The notes under the pieces: model-generated | What the model was told of the DNA's origin: nothing | The model's database searches: none | The model's input: the letters and a program-made list of their open reading frames with translations, nothing else | Assembly (NCBI RefSeq): GCF_008065375.1 | Contig: NZ_VJYI01000023.1 | Location: forward strand, 62,001-126,000 | Origin: Nonomuraea sp. SYSU D8015 | Lineage (GTDB): Bacteria; Actinomycetota; Actinomycetes; Streptosporangiales; Streptosporangiaceae | Direction of reading: 5' to 3' | DNA length: 64,000 bases | Shown: positions 1 to 12,661 of the stretch, piece by piece | Layout: each line of letters opens with the position of its first letter | Numbering within the stretch: the first letter of the stretch is position 1 | Program-made: the position numbers and the translations under genes

Positions 1-372
1 GCGGCGCTGGCCATCGGCATGACACCGCGCTCCGCGATGAGATGGATCATCCTGCCGCAGGCGCTGCGCTTCATCGTCCCGCCGCTCGGCAACAACTTCA
101 ACGCCATGATGAAGACCACCGCGATCTTGAGTGTGATCGGCGTCGACGAACTGTTCCTCAACACCCAGGCGATCAGTTCCACGACCTTCCGCACGTTCGA
201 GGTGTTCATCGTCGCGGCCCTGTACTACCTGATGCTCACCACCTTGTGGTCGTTCGTCCAGGCTTGGATCGAGGGCCGGCTGAATGCATCGGCCGGGATA
301 TCGCGACCTCCGACGATAGGGCAGCGGCTCTTCGGCGGCGGGCGTGCCGTGGTCCGGGCAGAGGCGCCATGA
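1..372 (+). CDS. Amino-acid ABC transporter permease, 3' part
   Basis: This is the C-terminal part of a polar amino-acid (HisM/GlnP-type) inner-membrane permease; the gene begins before the window and is open from base 1. The segment RWIILPQALRFIVPPLGNN is the cytoplasmic EAA-loop region of this family, which contacts the ATPase. It is followed by a hydrophobic helix (about FEVFIVAALYYLMLTTLWSF in the sequence) and a charged tail, as usual for the family end. The stop overlaps an ATG by 4 bp (ATGA), the spacing expected for an ATPase gene directly downstream, but that ATPase is reduced to a stub. Function of the family is established; the substrate cannot be told from this fragment. Confidence 0.9.
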   Translation, partial: AALAIGMTPRSAMRWIILPQALRFIVPPLGNNFNAMMKTTAILSVIGVDELFLNTQAISSTTFRTFEVFIVAALYYLMLTTLWSFVQAWIEGRLNASAGISRPPTIGQRLFGGGRAVVRAEAP

Positions 373-458
373 GCGTGATCGTCCGAGCCGAGCACGTCAC
401 TGGCGCTCGGTGGCCACGTCGCGAACGTACGCGATCGTACCTACCCAAGATCATCTGA
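369..458 (+). pseudogene. Remnant of amino-acid ABC transporter ATPase (start only)
   Basis: The ATG overlaps the permease stop by 4 bp. The first eleven codons (MSVIVRAEHVT) look like the N-terminus of a GlnQ/HisP-type ATPase. The reading frame then goes into unrelated sequence and stops after 29 residues, with no Walker A, signature or Walker B motif. I infer that the rest of the ATPase was deleted when the downstream gene became joined here. A chance ORF is possible, but the ATGA coupling and family-like start argue for a real remnant. Confidence 0.5.
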
Positions 459-465
459 AAGTGAC

Positions 466-1995
466 ATGACCTATCACTGCGCCATCGCCAGCCCGCACGT
501 TCTCGCCACCGCCGCTGCAAAGGAGGCCGTCGCACGCGGCGGCAACGCCGTAGACGCCGCGCTCGCGGCCGCCGTGACGCTCACCGTCGTCTATCCGCAC
601 AACACCGGACTCGGCGGCGATCTGATCGCTCTGATCCGATCGCCGGACGGAAGGATCTCGTGTGTCAACGCCAGCGGTCCCGCTCCCGCCGGCATCGACG
701 TGGCGGCGCTGAGCTCGCGTTCCGGTGGCCAGATGCCCGTGTCCGGGCCTGACACGATCACCGTGCCCGGCGCGGTCGCGGGCTATGCCGCGCTGCACGC
801 CTGCGGTGCCGTGCTGACGTGGCCCGACCACTTCGCCGCCGCCATACGCCATGCGGAAGGCACTCCTGTCGTTCCGGGCCTGGCAGCGGCCATAGCCGAG
901 GCCGGAGATCTGATCGCCGCCGACCCTGGGATGCGGAGCGTCTTCGGGTCACTGCGCGTCGGCGAAACCCTGCGCCAGGAGGCGTTGGCCGCGACGCTCG
1001 CGGAGATCGCGGCTCAGGGCCCCGAGGTGTTGTACGGCGGGCGGTTGGGCAAGCGGCTGGTCGCCGGCCTGCAGGCGTTGGCGGTCCCCATCGCCCTGGA
1101 CGACCTGTCCGCCTACGAGGTCGAGCAGTCCGATCCGCTCCACCGTGCCTTCCGGGGTTTCGACGTGTACACAAGCCCGCCCAACACACAGGGCTTCCTG
1201 CTGCTGCAGGCGCTGGCCGCACTGGAGAGGACGGACCCGCACGGAGAGGACGCCGGACAACTGGCCGCGATCTTTCACGGAGGCATCGCCGACAGGACCC
1301 GCCATCTGGCCGACCCCCGGTTCGCGCAGATCGACGTGGACGCCCTGCTGCTGGGCCCCTCCCGCGAAACGGCCGGGCCGGCCGTCACCGGCAGGGCGAG
1401 TGGCGACACGGTCGCGGTCGTGACCGCGGACAGCGAAGGGCGCGCGGTCTCACTGATCCAGAGCCTCTTCCACAGCTTCGGCGCAGGGCTGCTCGAACCC
1501 TCGACCGGCATGGTGATGCACAACCGCGGGGCGTTCTTCTCCCTCGACGCCGCCTCGCCCAACGTCATCGCGCCGGGCAAGCGTCCGGCACACACGCTGA
1601 TGCCGGTCATGGTCACCCATGAAGAGCGGCTGGCCTGGACGATGGGCACGATGGGAGGCAAGGCGCAACCACAGATCCTCACCCAAGTGCTGCTGCGGCT
1701 GCTCCACGGGGAACAACCCGCCGACGCGGTGGCCGCGCCCCGCTGGGTCGTCGGCGGCATGGAAGCGGGCCAGCCGGAGGACACGATCAGCCTGGAGATG
1801 GATCTCTCCCCTCGGACCATCGCAGCTCTGACCGCGACCGGCGCGCCGATCGTCCCGCTGCCGCCGGCATCGGAATGGGTCGGCCACGCACAGGTCGTCG
1901 GGGGCGCCACCTCAGCGGGGAGCGATCCTCGCTGCGATGGCGCCTCCGCCATGGTTTCGCTGATACCGGAAGATCCCCAGGCCGACATGTCCTGA
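466..1995 (+). CDS. Gamma-glutamyltransferase family protein (Ntn hydrolase)
   Basis: 509 residues. The start MTYHCAIASPHVLATAAAKE followed by GGNAVDAALAAAVTLTVV is the typical N-terminal signature of gamma-glutamyltranspeptidase-like Ntn hydrolases, which cleave themselves before a Thr that becomes the nucleophile. The matching site is near residue 315 (GDTVAVVTADSEGRAVSLIQSL). Thr is present, but the usual T-x-H-x-S pattern reads T-V-A-V-V, so the histidine and serine positions differ. A late glycine-rich stretch (MGTMGGKAQPQ) also fits the family. No signal peptide is seen, so it is probably cytoplasmic. It follows amino-acid transporter remnants, which suggests use of gamma-glutamyl or acylated amino acids; that is inference. 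No strong ribosome site is visible. Confidence 0.85.
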   Translation: MTYHCAIASPHVLATAAAKEAVARGGNAVDAALAAAVTLTVVYPHNTGLGGDLIALIRSPDGRISCVNASGPAPAGIDVAALSSRSGGQMPVSGPDTITVPGAVAGYAALHACGAVLTWPDHFAAAIRHAEGTPVVPGLAAAIAEAGDLIAADPGMRSVFGSLRVGETLRQEALAATLAEIAAQGPEVLYGGRLGKRLVAGLQALAVPIALDDLSAYEVEQSDPLHRAFRGFDVYTSPPNTQGFLLLQALAALERTDPHGEDAGQLAAIFHGGIADRTRHLADPRFAQIDVDALLLGPSRETAGPAVTGRASGDTVAVVTADSEGRAVSLIQSLFHSFGAGLLEPSTGMVMHNRGAFFSLDAASPNVIAPGKRPAHTLMPVMVTHEERLAWTMGTMGGKAQPQILTQVLLRLLHGEQPADAVAAPRWVVGGMEAGQPEDTISLEMDLSPRTIAALTATGAPIVPLPPASEWVGHAQVVGGATSAGSDPRCDGASAMVSLIPEDPQADMS

Positions 1996-2354
1996 GGTGA
2001 CGCGGGACAGTGGGGTTGCCACGCCGACACCGTTGAGCTTGTCATCCGCTGAGCAGCGCTGCTCCGTCGTCCGCGAAAGCGCGCGACCGTCGAACAAGCG
2101 CCGCTCGAAGCGTCCGGCGAACATGCAGCCGGCCTGAAGCCCGGTACGGCCGGCTCGCACATGCGTCCGCGCGAAACCGGGGCTCGATCCTGACTCTCAG
2201 GCCGCGACTCATGCCCCTGGCCCTTGTCCGCCCTGGCCGTGCTCGGGATCATCGTCACGATGCAGAGCAGCCCCATGAGCACAAGGGCACCGCGCCCGGG
2301 TAGGACGCCGAACCGAACTTCACGATCACCCTCCTGATCGAGGGCCGCGGTGTG
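1996..2354. other. Intergenic, possible decayed coding sequence
   Basis: No intact gene. On the plus strand around 2215-2290 one frame reads a hydrophobic stretch (WPLSALAVLGIIVTMQSSP) that resembles the last membrane helix of a permease, but there is no start and no supporting motif. The convergent genes on either side end here. Confidence 0.3.
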
Positions 2355-3701
<1,347 letters not shown>

Positions 3702-3933
3702 TCACTGTTCCGCCTCTCTGTGGGGCCGCCGTCTCGGCGGAGACGCATCGGACGGGCCCTCGCTCCGAGCCGCCGGCGCTCGCGAGCCGGCTGCGCCGGT
3801 ACGGATGGGGAGCAGCCGCGCAGCGTCCGGCGGCCAGCACGAACCGTCTCCCATCGGCGGATGGGCGAGCGAGGACCGAAGGGTGTGGTGCCTGTGCGGA
3901 TCTCGCGGGCTGCGGTCGTCAGCGCTACGCTTG

Positions 3934-3949
3934 TTGTGAGCGCTAACAA
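3934..3949. promoter_or_regulatory. LacI-type operator, TTGTGAGCGCTAACAA
   Basis: A 16-bp dyad with one mismatched pair, TTGTGAGC facing GCTAACAA. The same motif recurs at 6457-6470 and 6632-6647, always upstream of xylan-degradation genes. The central CG and 7-8 bp arms are typical of LacI-family sites. The likely binder is the LacI protein encoded at 12662-13684 (inference). Confidence 0.7.
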
Positions 3950-4122
3950 GCAGCTTGGCTGGTCGAACTCCTCCTCCTCGGTCCGGTGGAGGTGGTGGCG
4001 GAAGGAGCAAATACGAAGCCGAAAGCCACTGTCAAGGAGCCCCGAGCTCGCGGTGAATCGGAGTAGGCAGCGGCCGGGCGCGCTCACCTCGCGCTATCAG
4101 GACCTGCCGCACCGGATCCGCG

Positions 4123-4135
4123 ATGAAACTTTCAT
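4123..4135. promoter_or_regulatory. GAAA-C-TTTC palindrome upstream of xylanase
   Basis: Perfect 13-bp palindrome ATGAAACTTTCAT around a central C. GAAA-N-TTTC palindromes are known upstream of Streptomyces xylanase genes, recalled from the literature rather than checked here. It is the first of three in this control region. Confidence 0.6.
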
Positions 4136-4162
4136 GCGAGTACCGGCCGGGCGCGTCAGGCC

Positions 4163-4171
4163 GAAAGTTTC
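4163..4171. promoter_or_regulatory. GAAA-G-TTTC palindrome upstream of xylanase
   Basis: Perfect 9-bp palindrome GAAAGTTTC, 38 bp centre to centre from the first copy. Confidence 0.55.
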
Positions 4172-4230
4172 AGGAGCAAGAAGCCGAACGTGAGCCACTG
4201 CAACAACATGAACTGCGATGGCTCTTCACC

Positions 4231-4240
4231 GAAAGTTTTC
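4231..4240. promoter_or_regulatory. GAAAGTTTTC imperfect palindrome upstream of xylanase
   Basis: Third copy of the same motif with one extra T. A half site (AAGTTTCG) follows at 4255-4262. The cluster suggests a second regulator besides the LacI protein, and it is not obviously encoded in this window. Confidence 0.45.
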
Positions 4241-4365
4241 ACGCCTTCCTTGACAAGTTTCGGCGAGATTCCCACACTGAGTCCCCAAGGCGATCTCCCT
4301 GTCAGATCGGTGGTGCGCGGCAGGGGCCGCCGTCACGACGCCCTTGTGGTGCGCGTTCCCCATGA

Positions 4366-5898
<1,533 letters not shown>

Positions 5899-5968
5899 CC
5901 CCGCATGGGACCTGCCGGTCGGCAAGGCAGACACAGGTGAGGTCATCAGGCAGCGGTTGGCGAACAGG

Positions 5969-6019
5969 GTGGCTCACCCTTCTTCGGCCCGGTGGAAAGG
6001 CCGAAGGAGGGCGAGCCAC
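5969..6019 (+). terminator. Long stem-loop after GH10 xylanase
   Basis: Arms 5969-5989 and 5999-6019 (21 bp each) pair except for two G-T type mismatches, with a 9-base loop. There is no T-run, so it resembles the stem-only terminators common in actinomycetes. Its place 70 bp after the xylanase stop supports this role. Confidence 0.65.
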
Positions 6020-6267
6020 GCCGGTGCCCGCGGAGTGGGTGAAGCAGGTCCGGTCTCGAGCGGGCCGGAAGAAACTTAATTAAGATCAAGTACGATGCCG
6101 ACCACGCCCGCAGAGGAGCCACAGGCCGGCAGCATATTGCCGATGAGCGGCGGTTGAACTCAGCGCCAGACCGAAGGGGATCACCCCTACGTCGCATGGC
6201 CACGACGCCGAGACAGCAACTTAACCCATTATTCGCGGCAAATTATCCTGTTGCCAACGGGTAACTT

Positions 6268-6284
6268 CTGTGAAACTTTCACAG
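6268..6284. promoter_or_regulatory. 17-bp GAAA-C-TTTC palindrome
   Basis: Perfect palindrome CTGTGAAACTTTCACAG with a central C at 6276. It is the longest copy of the motif found three times before the first xylanase, and it links the two transcription units to the same unknown regulator. Confidence 0.65.
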
Positions 6285-6456
6285 GCACGAGCAGCACGGC
6301 GCGATCTCCTTGGAGGCAAAACTCCAGGCGGGAAGCGTTCCGATGGCAACGCCCAAGTCGGGAGGGGGTGCCCCTCGTTGACGCCGGGCCGGACCGTCGG
6401 ATGTACTCCGCGACAACGCGCTCAACGGAGTAGCCACACGGCTGTCGACAGGAGGA

Positions 6457-6470
6457 TGTTAACGCTAACA
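6457..6470. promoter_or_regulatory. LacI-type operator, TGTTAACGCTAACA
   Basis: A 14-bp dyad with one mismatched pair, a member of the same family as 3934-3949 and 6632-6647. It is 298 bp upstream of the operon's first start codon. Confidence 0.7.
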
Positions 6471-6631
6471 GCTTTCGTGACCCCATCTGCGACCTAGTCA
6501 AGGAGCCCTGGATGTGCCCCCTCATCCCCGGCGACCGCACAGGACACACGGCATCGGCCTCCAAGAACAGCCATGACGGCCGCGGCCCCGCATCGCCCCT
6601 TCCCGACCTTCCGGGTGACCCCATGAGCGAA

Positions 6632-6647
6632 TTGTTAGCGTTAACAA
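6632..6647. promoter_or_regulatory. LacI-type operator, TTGTTAGCGTTAACAA
   Basis: A 16-bp dyad with one mismatched central pair. Together with 6457-6470 (176 bp apart centre to centre) it could allow looping repression of the operon that starts at 6768. Looping is a guess; the motif is plain in the sequence. Confidence 0.75.
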
Positions 6648-6767
6648 GTCGTTCGCGAGCGGCATCTCCGCGCGGACAGCCATGGGCGGCCTTTCCGACA
6701 GCCTGACCCGGTGAACACGGACCGGTGGCGGCCGGTCAACACCCCCCATTTTTCCAAGGAGCTCCAC

Positions 6768-7262
6768 ATGTCCTTGAGCCGTCGTCAGATGTTTCAGGCC
6801 ACAGGCGCGACCACCGCGTTCTCGGCCGCCGGCCAGGCAGCCGGCACATCCCCCGCTCTGGCCCCACTCCCCCGGGCCAGATCCGACATCGGCGTCTCGG
6901 CCTACGAGTTCGACCTCGGCCAGGTCCGGCTGACCTCCGGCGCCACCATGCCGGGCACCTACGCCGCCCTCACCCGGTCGTGGGCGTCGCCCCCCTCCTC
7001 GATCACCCGGACCAGCACCTCCTCCCTTGCCTTCACGGCCACGGCCAACGGAGCGTCGGTGCGGCTGGGGCCGTTCTACGACGCTCACGACCACAACAAC
7101 GTCGTCTACTGGAACACCGGTGGCCAGGGCGGTACCGGCACGGCGAGCTTCCGGCTGGTCAACGCCGCCGGCGGGCCGGCCTTCGGCGGCACGTCCCAGG
7201 GCGCGCAGGTCGTGCTCGCCGACGACAACGACGCGAACAACAACCTCTGGAGGCTCCTGTGA
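6768..7262 (+). pseudogene. Internally deleted GH127 beta-L-arabinofuranosidase remnant, Tat signal
   Basis: 164 residues with a well-placed ribosome site (AAGGAG before the ATG). The start SLSRRQMFQATG is a twin-arginine signal. The next stretch, ARSDIGVSAYEFDLGQVRLTSG, matches the usual beginning of the mature part of actinomycete GH127 enzymes. At about residue 60 it jumps to what looks like the C-terminal beta-sandwich (SVRLGPFYDAHDHNNVVYW) and one CBM13 repeat ending NNLWRLL. The family is normally above 600 residues, so the catalytic barrel is missing while the frame stays open. The stop overlaps the GTG of the GH43 gene by 4 bp, so the stub may still aid translation. Assignment rests on my memory of family sequences; an unknown small secreted protein is the alternative. 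Confidence 0.55.
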
Positions 7263-9280
7263 GGCGCGTGCTCGCGGTTCTCTCGCCGCTGCTTCTCGTC
7301 GGCGTGTTCCTCACGCCCCAGGCGTCGGCCGCGACGGTCGACACCAACGCGTGGTACGTGCTGGTCAACCGCAACAGCGGCAAGGCCTTGGACGTGTACA
7401 ACCTGTCCACCGCCGACGGCGGCCGGATCACCCAGTGGACCCGCAACAACGGCAACCAGCAGCAGTGGCAGTTCGTCGACTCCGGCGGCGGCTACTACCG
7501 GCTGAAGTCCCGCCACTCCGGCAAAGTCCTGGACGTCTACAACTTCTCCACCGCCAACGGCGCGAACATCGTCCAATGGGCCGACCACAACGGCACCAAC
7601 CAGCAATGGAGACTCGCCGACTCCGACGGCGGCCACATCCGCCTGATCAACCGCAACAGCAACAAGGCCCTCGAAGTCCAGGGCGCCTCCACCGCCGACG
7701 GCGCCAACATCGTCCAATACGACGACTGGGGCGGCGCCAACCAGCAATGGCAACTCGTACCCGTCGGCGGCAACCCGGATCCGGGCGGCACCTACACCAA
7801 CCCGGTCGTCTGGCAGGACTTCGCCGACGGCGACATCATCCGGGTCGGCGACGCCTACTACTACTCGGCCTCGACGATGCACTACTCGCCGGGCGCGCCG
7901 ATCCTGCGCTCCTACAACCTCATCGACTGGGAGTACGCCGGGCACTCGGTCCCGAGGCTCGATTTCAACTCGGGCGCCTACGACCTCAACGGCGGGCGGG
8001 CGTACGTGAAGGGCATCTGGGCTTCGACCCTGAACTACCGGCCCAGCAACAGCACCTACTACTGGATCGGCTGCGTCGAGTTCAACCGGACCTACGTCTA
8101 CACCGCCTCCGCCGTCGACGGCACGTGGACCAAACGCTCGCAGATCAACAACTGCTACTACGACGCCGGCCTGCTGATCGACACCAACGACACCATGTAC
8201 GTCGCCTACGGCAACGGCACCATCAGCGTCGCCCAACTGTCGGCCGACGGGCTCAGCCAGGTGCGCGCCCAGCAGGTGTTCCAGACCCCCAGCAGCGTCG
8301 GCACCCTGGAAGGCGCCCGCTTCTACAAGCGGAACGGCTACTACTACATCTGGCTCACCCGGCCCGCCAACGGCCAGTACGTGCTCCGCTCCACCTCGCC
8401 ATGGGGCCCGTACGAGATGCGCCAGGTCCTGCTCAACATGCCCGGCCCCATCTCCGGCGGCGGCGTCCCCCACCAGGGCGGGCTCGTCCAGACCCAGAAC
8501 GGCGACTGGTACTACATGTCCTTCGTCGACGCCTACCCCGGCGGACGCGTCCCCGCGCTCGCGCCGATCACCTGGACCGGCGACTGGCCGACCGTGCAGA
8601 CCGTCAACGGCGGCTGGGGCGTCAACTACCCGAAGCCGAACATCCAGACCAGCCGGACCGTGGCGTCCATGATCGGCCCCGACACCTTCACCTCGGGCAG
8701 CCTCGGGCACCGCTGGGAGTGGAACCACAACCCCGACACCAGCCGCTTCTCCACCGGCAACGGCCTGCGCCTGCAGACCGCGACCGTCACAGGCGACCTC
8801 TACAACGCCCGTAACACGCTGACCCACCGCATCCAGGGCCCGTCGTCGACGGCGACGATCGAGCTCGACTACTCGCAGATGGCGGACGGCGACCGCGCCG
8901 GGCTGGCCATGCTCCGCGACCAGTCGGCCTGGATCGGCGTCAAACGCGACAACGGCGTCAACCGGGTCGTGATGACCAACGGCCTGACCATGAACAGCTC
9001 GTGGCAGACCACAGGCACCGGCACCGAGGCGGCGAGCGCGAACATCTCGGGCGGCCGGATCTGGCTGCGGGTCAACGCCGACATCCGGCCGGGTTCCGGC
9101 AGGCAGGCCCGCTTCTCCTACAGCACCGACGGCAGCACCTTCGTGAGCCTCGGCCCGGCCTTCACGTTGAACAACGCCTGGCAGTTCTTCATGGGCTACC
9201 GCTTCGGAATCTTCAACTACGCCACCCAGTCCCTCGGCGGAGCAGTGACCGTGCGCCGCTTCGACCTCACCACCCCCTGA
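7259..9280 (+). CDS. Secreted CBM13-GH43 enzyme (beta-xylosidase/arabinofuranosidase type)
   Basis: 673 residues from a GTG start that overlaps the preceding stop (GTGA); the frame is open further upstream, but MRRVLAVLSPLLLVGVFLTP is a clear signal peptide ending ASA. A CBM13-type module without cysteines occupies about 27-168 (three blocks with QQQWQF, NQQWRL, NQQWQL). GH43 starts near residue 178 with TYTNPVVWQDFADGD, which holds the general-base Asp, and continues with a five-bladed-propeller sequence to about 470. A C-terminal beta-sandwich (about 475-673) is typical of larger GH43 xylosidases. The likely task is release of xylose or arabinose from xylan chains at the surface. It is translationally coupled to the GH127 remnant and followed by GH10 and GH62 genes. 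Confidence 0.9.
   Translation: MRRVLAVLSPLLLVGVFLTPQASAATVDTNAWYVLVNRNSGKALDVYNLSTADGGRITQWTRNNGNQQQWQFVDSGGGYYRLKSRHSGKVLDVYNFSTANGANIVQWADHNGTNQQWRLADSDGGHIRLINRNSNKALEVQGASTADGANIVQYDDWGGANQQWQLVPVGGNPDPGGTYTNPVVWQDFADGDIIRVGDAYYYSASTMHYSPGAPILRSYNLIDWEYAGHSVPRLDFNSGAYDLNGGRAYVKGIWASTLNYRPSNSTYYWIGCVEFNRTYVYTASAVDGTWTKRSQINNCYYDAGLLIDTNDTMYVAYGNGTISVAQLSADGLSQVRAQQVFQTPSSVGTLEGARFYKRNGYYYIWLTRPANGQYVLRSTSPWGPYEMRQVLLNMPGPISGGGVPHQGGLVQTQNGDWYYMSFVDAYPGGRVPALAPITWTGDWPTVQTVNGGWGVNYPKPNIQTSRTVASMIGPDTFTSGSLGHRWEWNHNPDTSRFSTGNGLRLQTATVTGDLYNARNTLTHRIQGPSSTATIELDYSQMADGDRAGLAMLRDQSAWIGVKRDNGVNRVVMTNGLTMNSSWQTTGTGTEAASANISGGRIWLRVNADIRPGSGRQARFSYSTDGSTFVSLGPAFTLNNAWQFFMGYRFGIFNYATQSLGGAVTVRRFDLTTP
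7337..7766 (+). repeat. CBM13 module copy 1 (in GH43 gene)
   Basis: First of three highly similar DNA segments coding a cysteine-free ricin-type module beginning [20 protein letters not shown]. The others are at 10322-10750 and 10863-11292. Long runs are the same at the DNA level, suggesting recent duplication or conversion. Confidence 0.85.
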
Positions 9281-10753
<1,473 letters not shown>

Positions 10754-10766
10754 ATCGGAGCACATC

Positions 10767-12218
10767 ATGAAATTCAGATCCCTGGCCGTCCTCGCGACGG
10801 TCGCCACCTTACTGGCGAGCCTGTTCGTCGCCGTTCAGACTCAGTCCGCCAACGCGGCCACCGTCGACACCAACGCCTGGTACGTCCTGGTCAACCGCAA
10901 CAGCGGCAAGGCCCTGGACGTCTACAACCTCTCGACCGCCGACGGCGGCCGCATCACCCAGTGGACCAGGAACAACCAGAACCAGCAGCAATGGCAGTTC
11001 GTCGACTCCGGCGGCGGCTACTACCGCATCAAGTCCCGCCACTCCGGCAAGGTGCTCGACGTCTACAACTGGTCGACCGCCAACGGCGGCGCGATCGTGC
11101 AATGGGCCGACACCAACGGCACCAACCAGCAGTGGCGGCTGGCCGACAGCTCCGACGGCTATGTGAGGTTCATCTCGCGCCACAGCAACAAGGCCCTGGA
11201 GGTGCAGGGCGCCTCCACCGCCGACGGCGCGAACATCGTCCAGTACGACGACTGGGGCGGCAACAACCAGCAGTGGCAGCTCGTCCGGGTCGACGGCGGC
11301 AACCCCGGTGAGTGCGATCTTCCGTCGACGTACCGCTGGACATCGACGGGCCCGCTGGCGCAGCCAAGGTCGGGATGGGTCTCGCTCAAGGACTTCACCG
11401 TCGCCCCCTACAACGGCAAGCACCTCGTCTACGCCACGACGCACGACTTCGGGACGAGGTGGGGTTCGATGAACTTCACCCCCTTCACCAACTGGTCCGA
11501 CATGGCCTCGGCCAGCCAGAACGCGATGTCGTCCTCCACCGTCGCGCCCACGCTCCTCTACTTCGCCCCGAAGAACATCTGGGTGCTCGCCTACCAGTGG
11601 GGCGGGACCGCCTTCTCCTACAGGACCTCCAGCGACCCCACCAACCCGAATGGCTGGTCATCGCAGCAGGTGCTCTTCTCCGGAAGCATCTCAGGCTCCA
11701 ACACAGGGCCCATCGACCAGACGCTCATCGGTGACAGCACGAACATGTACCTGTTCTTCGCCGGCGACAACGGCAAGATCTACCGGGCCAGCATGCCCAT
11801 CGGGAACTTCCCGGGCAGTTTCGGCACCACCTCGACGGTGATCATGAGCGACACGACGAACAACCTGTTCGAAGCCGTTCAGGTCTACAAACTCCAGGGC
11901 CAGAACAAATACCTCATGATCGTCGAAGCGATCGGCTCACGGGGCCGCTACTTCCGCTCGTTCACCGCCACCAGCCTGAACGGTTCGTGGACACCCCAGG
12001 CCGCCACCGAGAGCAACCCCTTCGCCGGCAAGGCCAACAGCGGCGCCACCTGGACCAACGACATCAGCCACGGCGAACTGGTCCGCACCAGCGCCGATCA
12101 GACCATGACCGTCGATCCCTGCAAGCTGCAGCTGCTCTACCAGGGCCGCGACCCCAACTCCGGCGGCGATTACGGCCTTTGGCCCTACCGGCCGGGTCTG
12201 CTGACACTGCAGCGCTGA
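10767..12218 (+). CDS. Secreted CBM13-GH62 alpha-L-arabinofuranosidase
   Basis: 483 residues. Signal peptide [23 protein letters not shown] ends near ANA at about 30. The cysteine-free CBM13 covers about 33-170. The GH62 domain begins after a short linker with [18 protein letters not shown] and [21 protein letters not shown], which are hallmarks of the family. It continues through [20 protein letters not shown] and ends [14 protein letters not shown], also typical. GH62 enzymes remove single arabinose side groups from arabinoxylan, which fits the neighbouring xylanases. It starts 13 bp after the GH10 stop, so co-transcription is likely. Confidence 0.95.
   Translation: MKFRSLAVLATVATLLASLFVAVQTQSANAATVDTNAWYVLVNRNSGKALDVYNLSTADGGRITQWTRNNQNQQQWQFVDSGGGYYRIKSRHSGKVLDVYNWSTANGGAIVQWADTNGTNQQWRLADSSDGYVRFISRHSNKALEVQGASTADGANIVQYDDWGGNNQQWQLVRVDGGNPGECDLPSTYRWTSTGPLAQPRSGWVSLKDFTVAPYNGKHLVYATTHDFGTRWGSMNFTPFTNWSDMASASQNAMSSSTVAPTLLYFAPKNIWVLAYQWGGTAFSYRTSSDPTNPNGWSSQQVLFSGSISGSNTGPIDQTLIGDSTNMYLFFAGDNGKIYRASMPIGNFPGSFGTTSTVIMSDTTNNLFEAVQVYKLQGQNKYLMIVEAIGSRGRYFRSFTATSLNGSWTPQAATESNPFAGKANSGATWTNDISHGELVRTSADQTMTVDPCKLQLLYQGRDPNSGGDYGLWPYRPGLLTLQR
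10863..11292 (+). repeat. CBM13 module copy 3 (in GH62 gene)
   Basis: Third copy of the cysteine-free CBM13 segment, at the N-terminus after the signal peptide. Module position (N- or C-terminal) changes between copies while the sequence stays close. Confidence 0.85.
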
Positions 12219-12661
12219 TGGCGTGACACGCGTCCGGCTCGGATGTTCCTGACGTTCACGGCAATGGCGTATGCCCCATCGGGTGAGCGCCATCACGGCA
12301 CGTCATCAGGTCCGGGTGGAGCCGGCGTGGCGGGCTCGGTGCAAGGCCGAGCCCGCCCGTGCCATGCAGAAATGTCAGCGCTCACTCTACGCCTCCGGCG
12401 GCAGCGAGTAGCCGGCGGTGCCGATGGGCTGCCCGTGCCCCCGCGCCAAGATCGCCGTCTACACGATCAGCGGCTCCTCGGCCCTCGGCGGCGTGCTGCT
12501 GTCAGCTCCTGGTGGACGAAGATCTTCATCGGCGCCATGCTGCTCGTCTTCCCCCTGCACCGCCTCATGTCAAATCGCGGACATGACCCGCGGCGCAGAA
12601 GCCCTGATCTTGGCAAGACGGCACCGCCCGCCTCCCTGTACTCCCTGACTAGACTGCCGCC
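12219..12661. other. Intergenic between GH62 operon and LacI gene
   Basis: Contains the terminator at 12329-12357. One frame around 12500-12590 reads a short hydrophobic stretch (WWTKIFIGAMLLVFPLHRL) that might be a decayed membrane-protein piece, but it has no start or family signature. The remainder is probably the promoter of the LacI gene. Confidence 0.4.
12329..12357 (+). terminator. Hairpin after GH62 gene
   Basis: Perfect 11-bp arms GGCGGGCTCGG (12329-12339) and CCGAGCCCGCC (12347-12357) around a 7-base loop, 111 bp after the operon end. There is no T-run. Confidence 0.65.

Larger units (their letters stand above)
5899..6767. other. Intergenic control region before the GH43/GH10/GH62 operon
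   Basis: About 870 bp without an intact gene. It contains a strong hairpin just after the xylanase (5969-6019), a 17-bp GAAA-C-TTTC palindrome (6268-6284) and two LacI-type operators (6457-6470, 6632-6647). No convincing coding frame is seen. Confidence 0.7.

Noticed and set aside
6075-6084. AT-rich palindrome CTTAATTAAG
   Set aside because: Only 10 bp, single copy, no relation to the other operators; could be chance.
7106-8827. 573-codon minus-strand open frame opposite the GH43 gene
   Set aside because: Antisense shadow with the valine/glycine-rich bias expected opposite a GC-rich gene.
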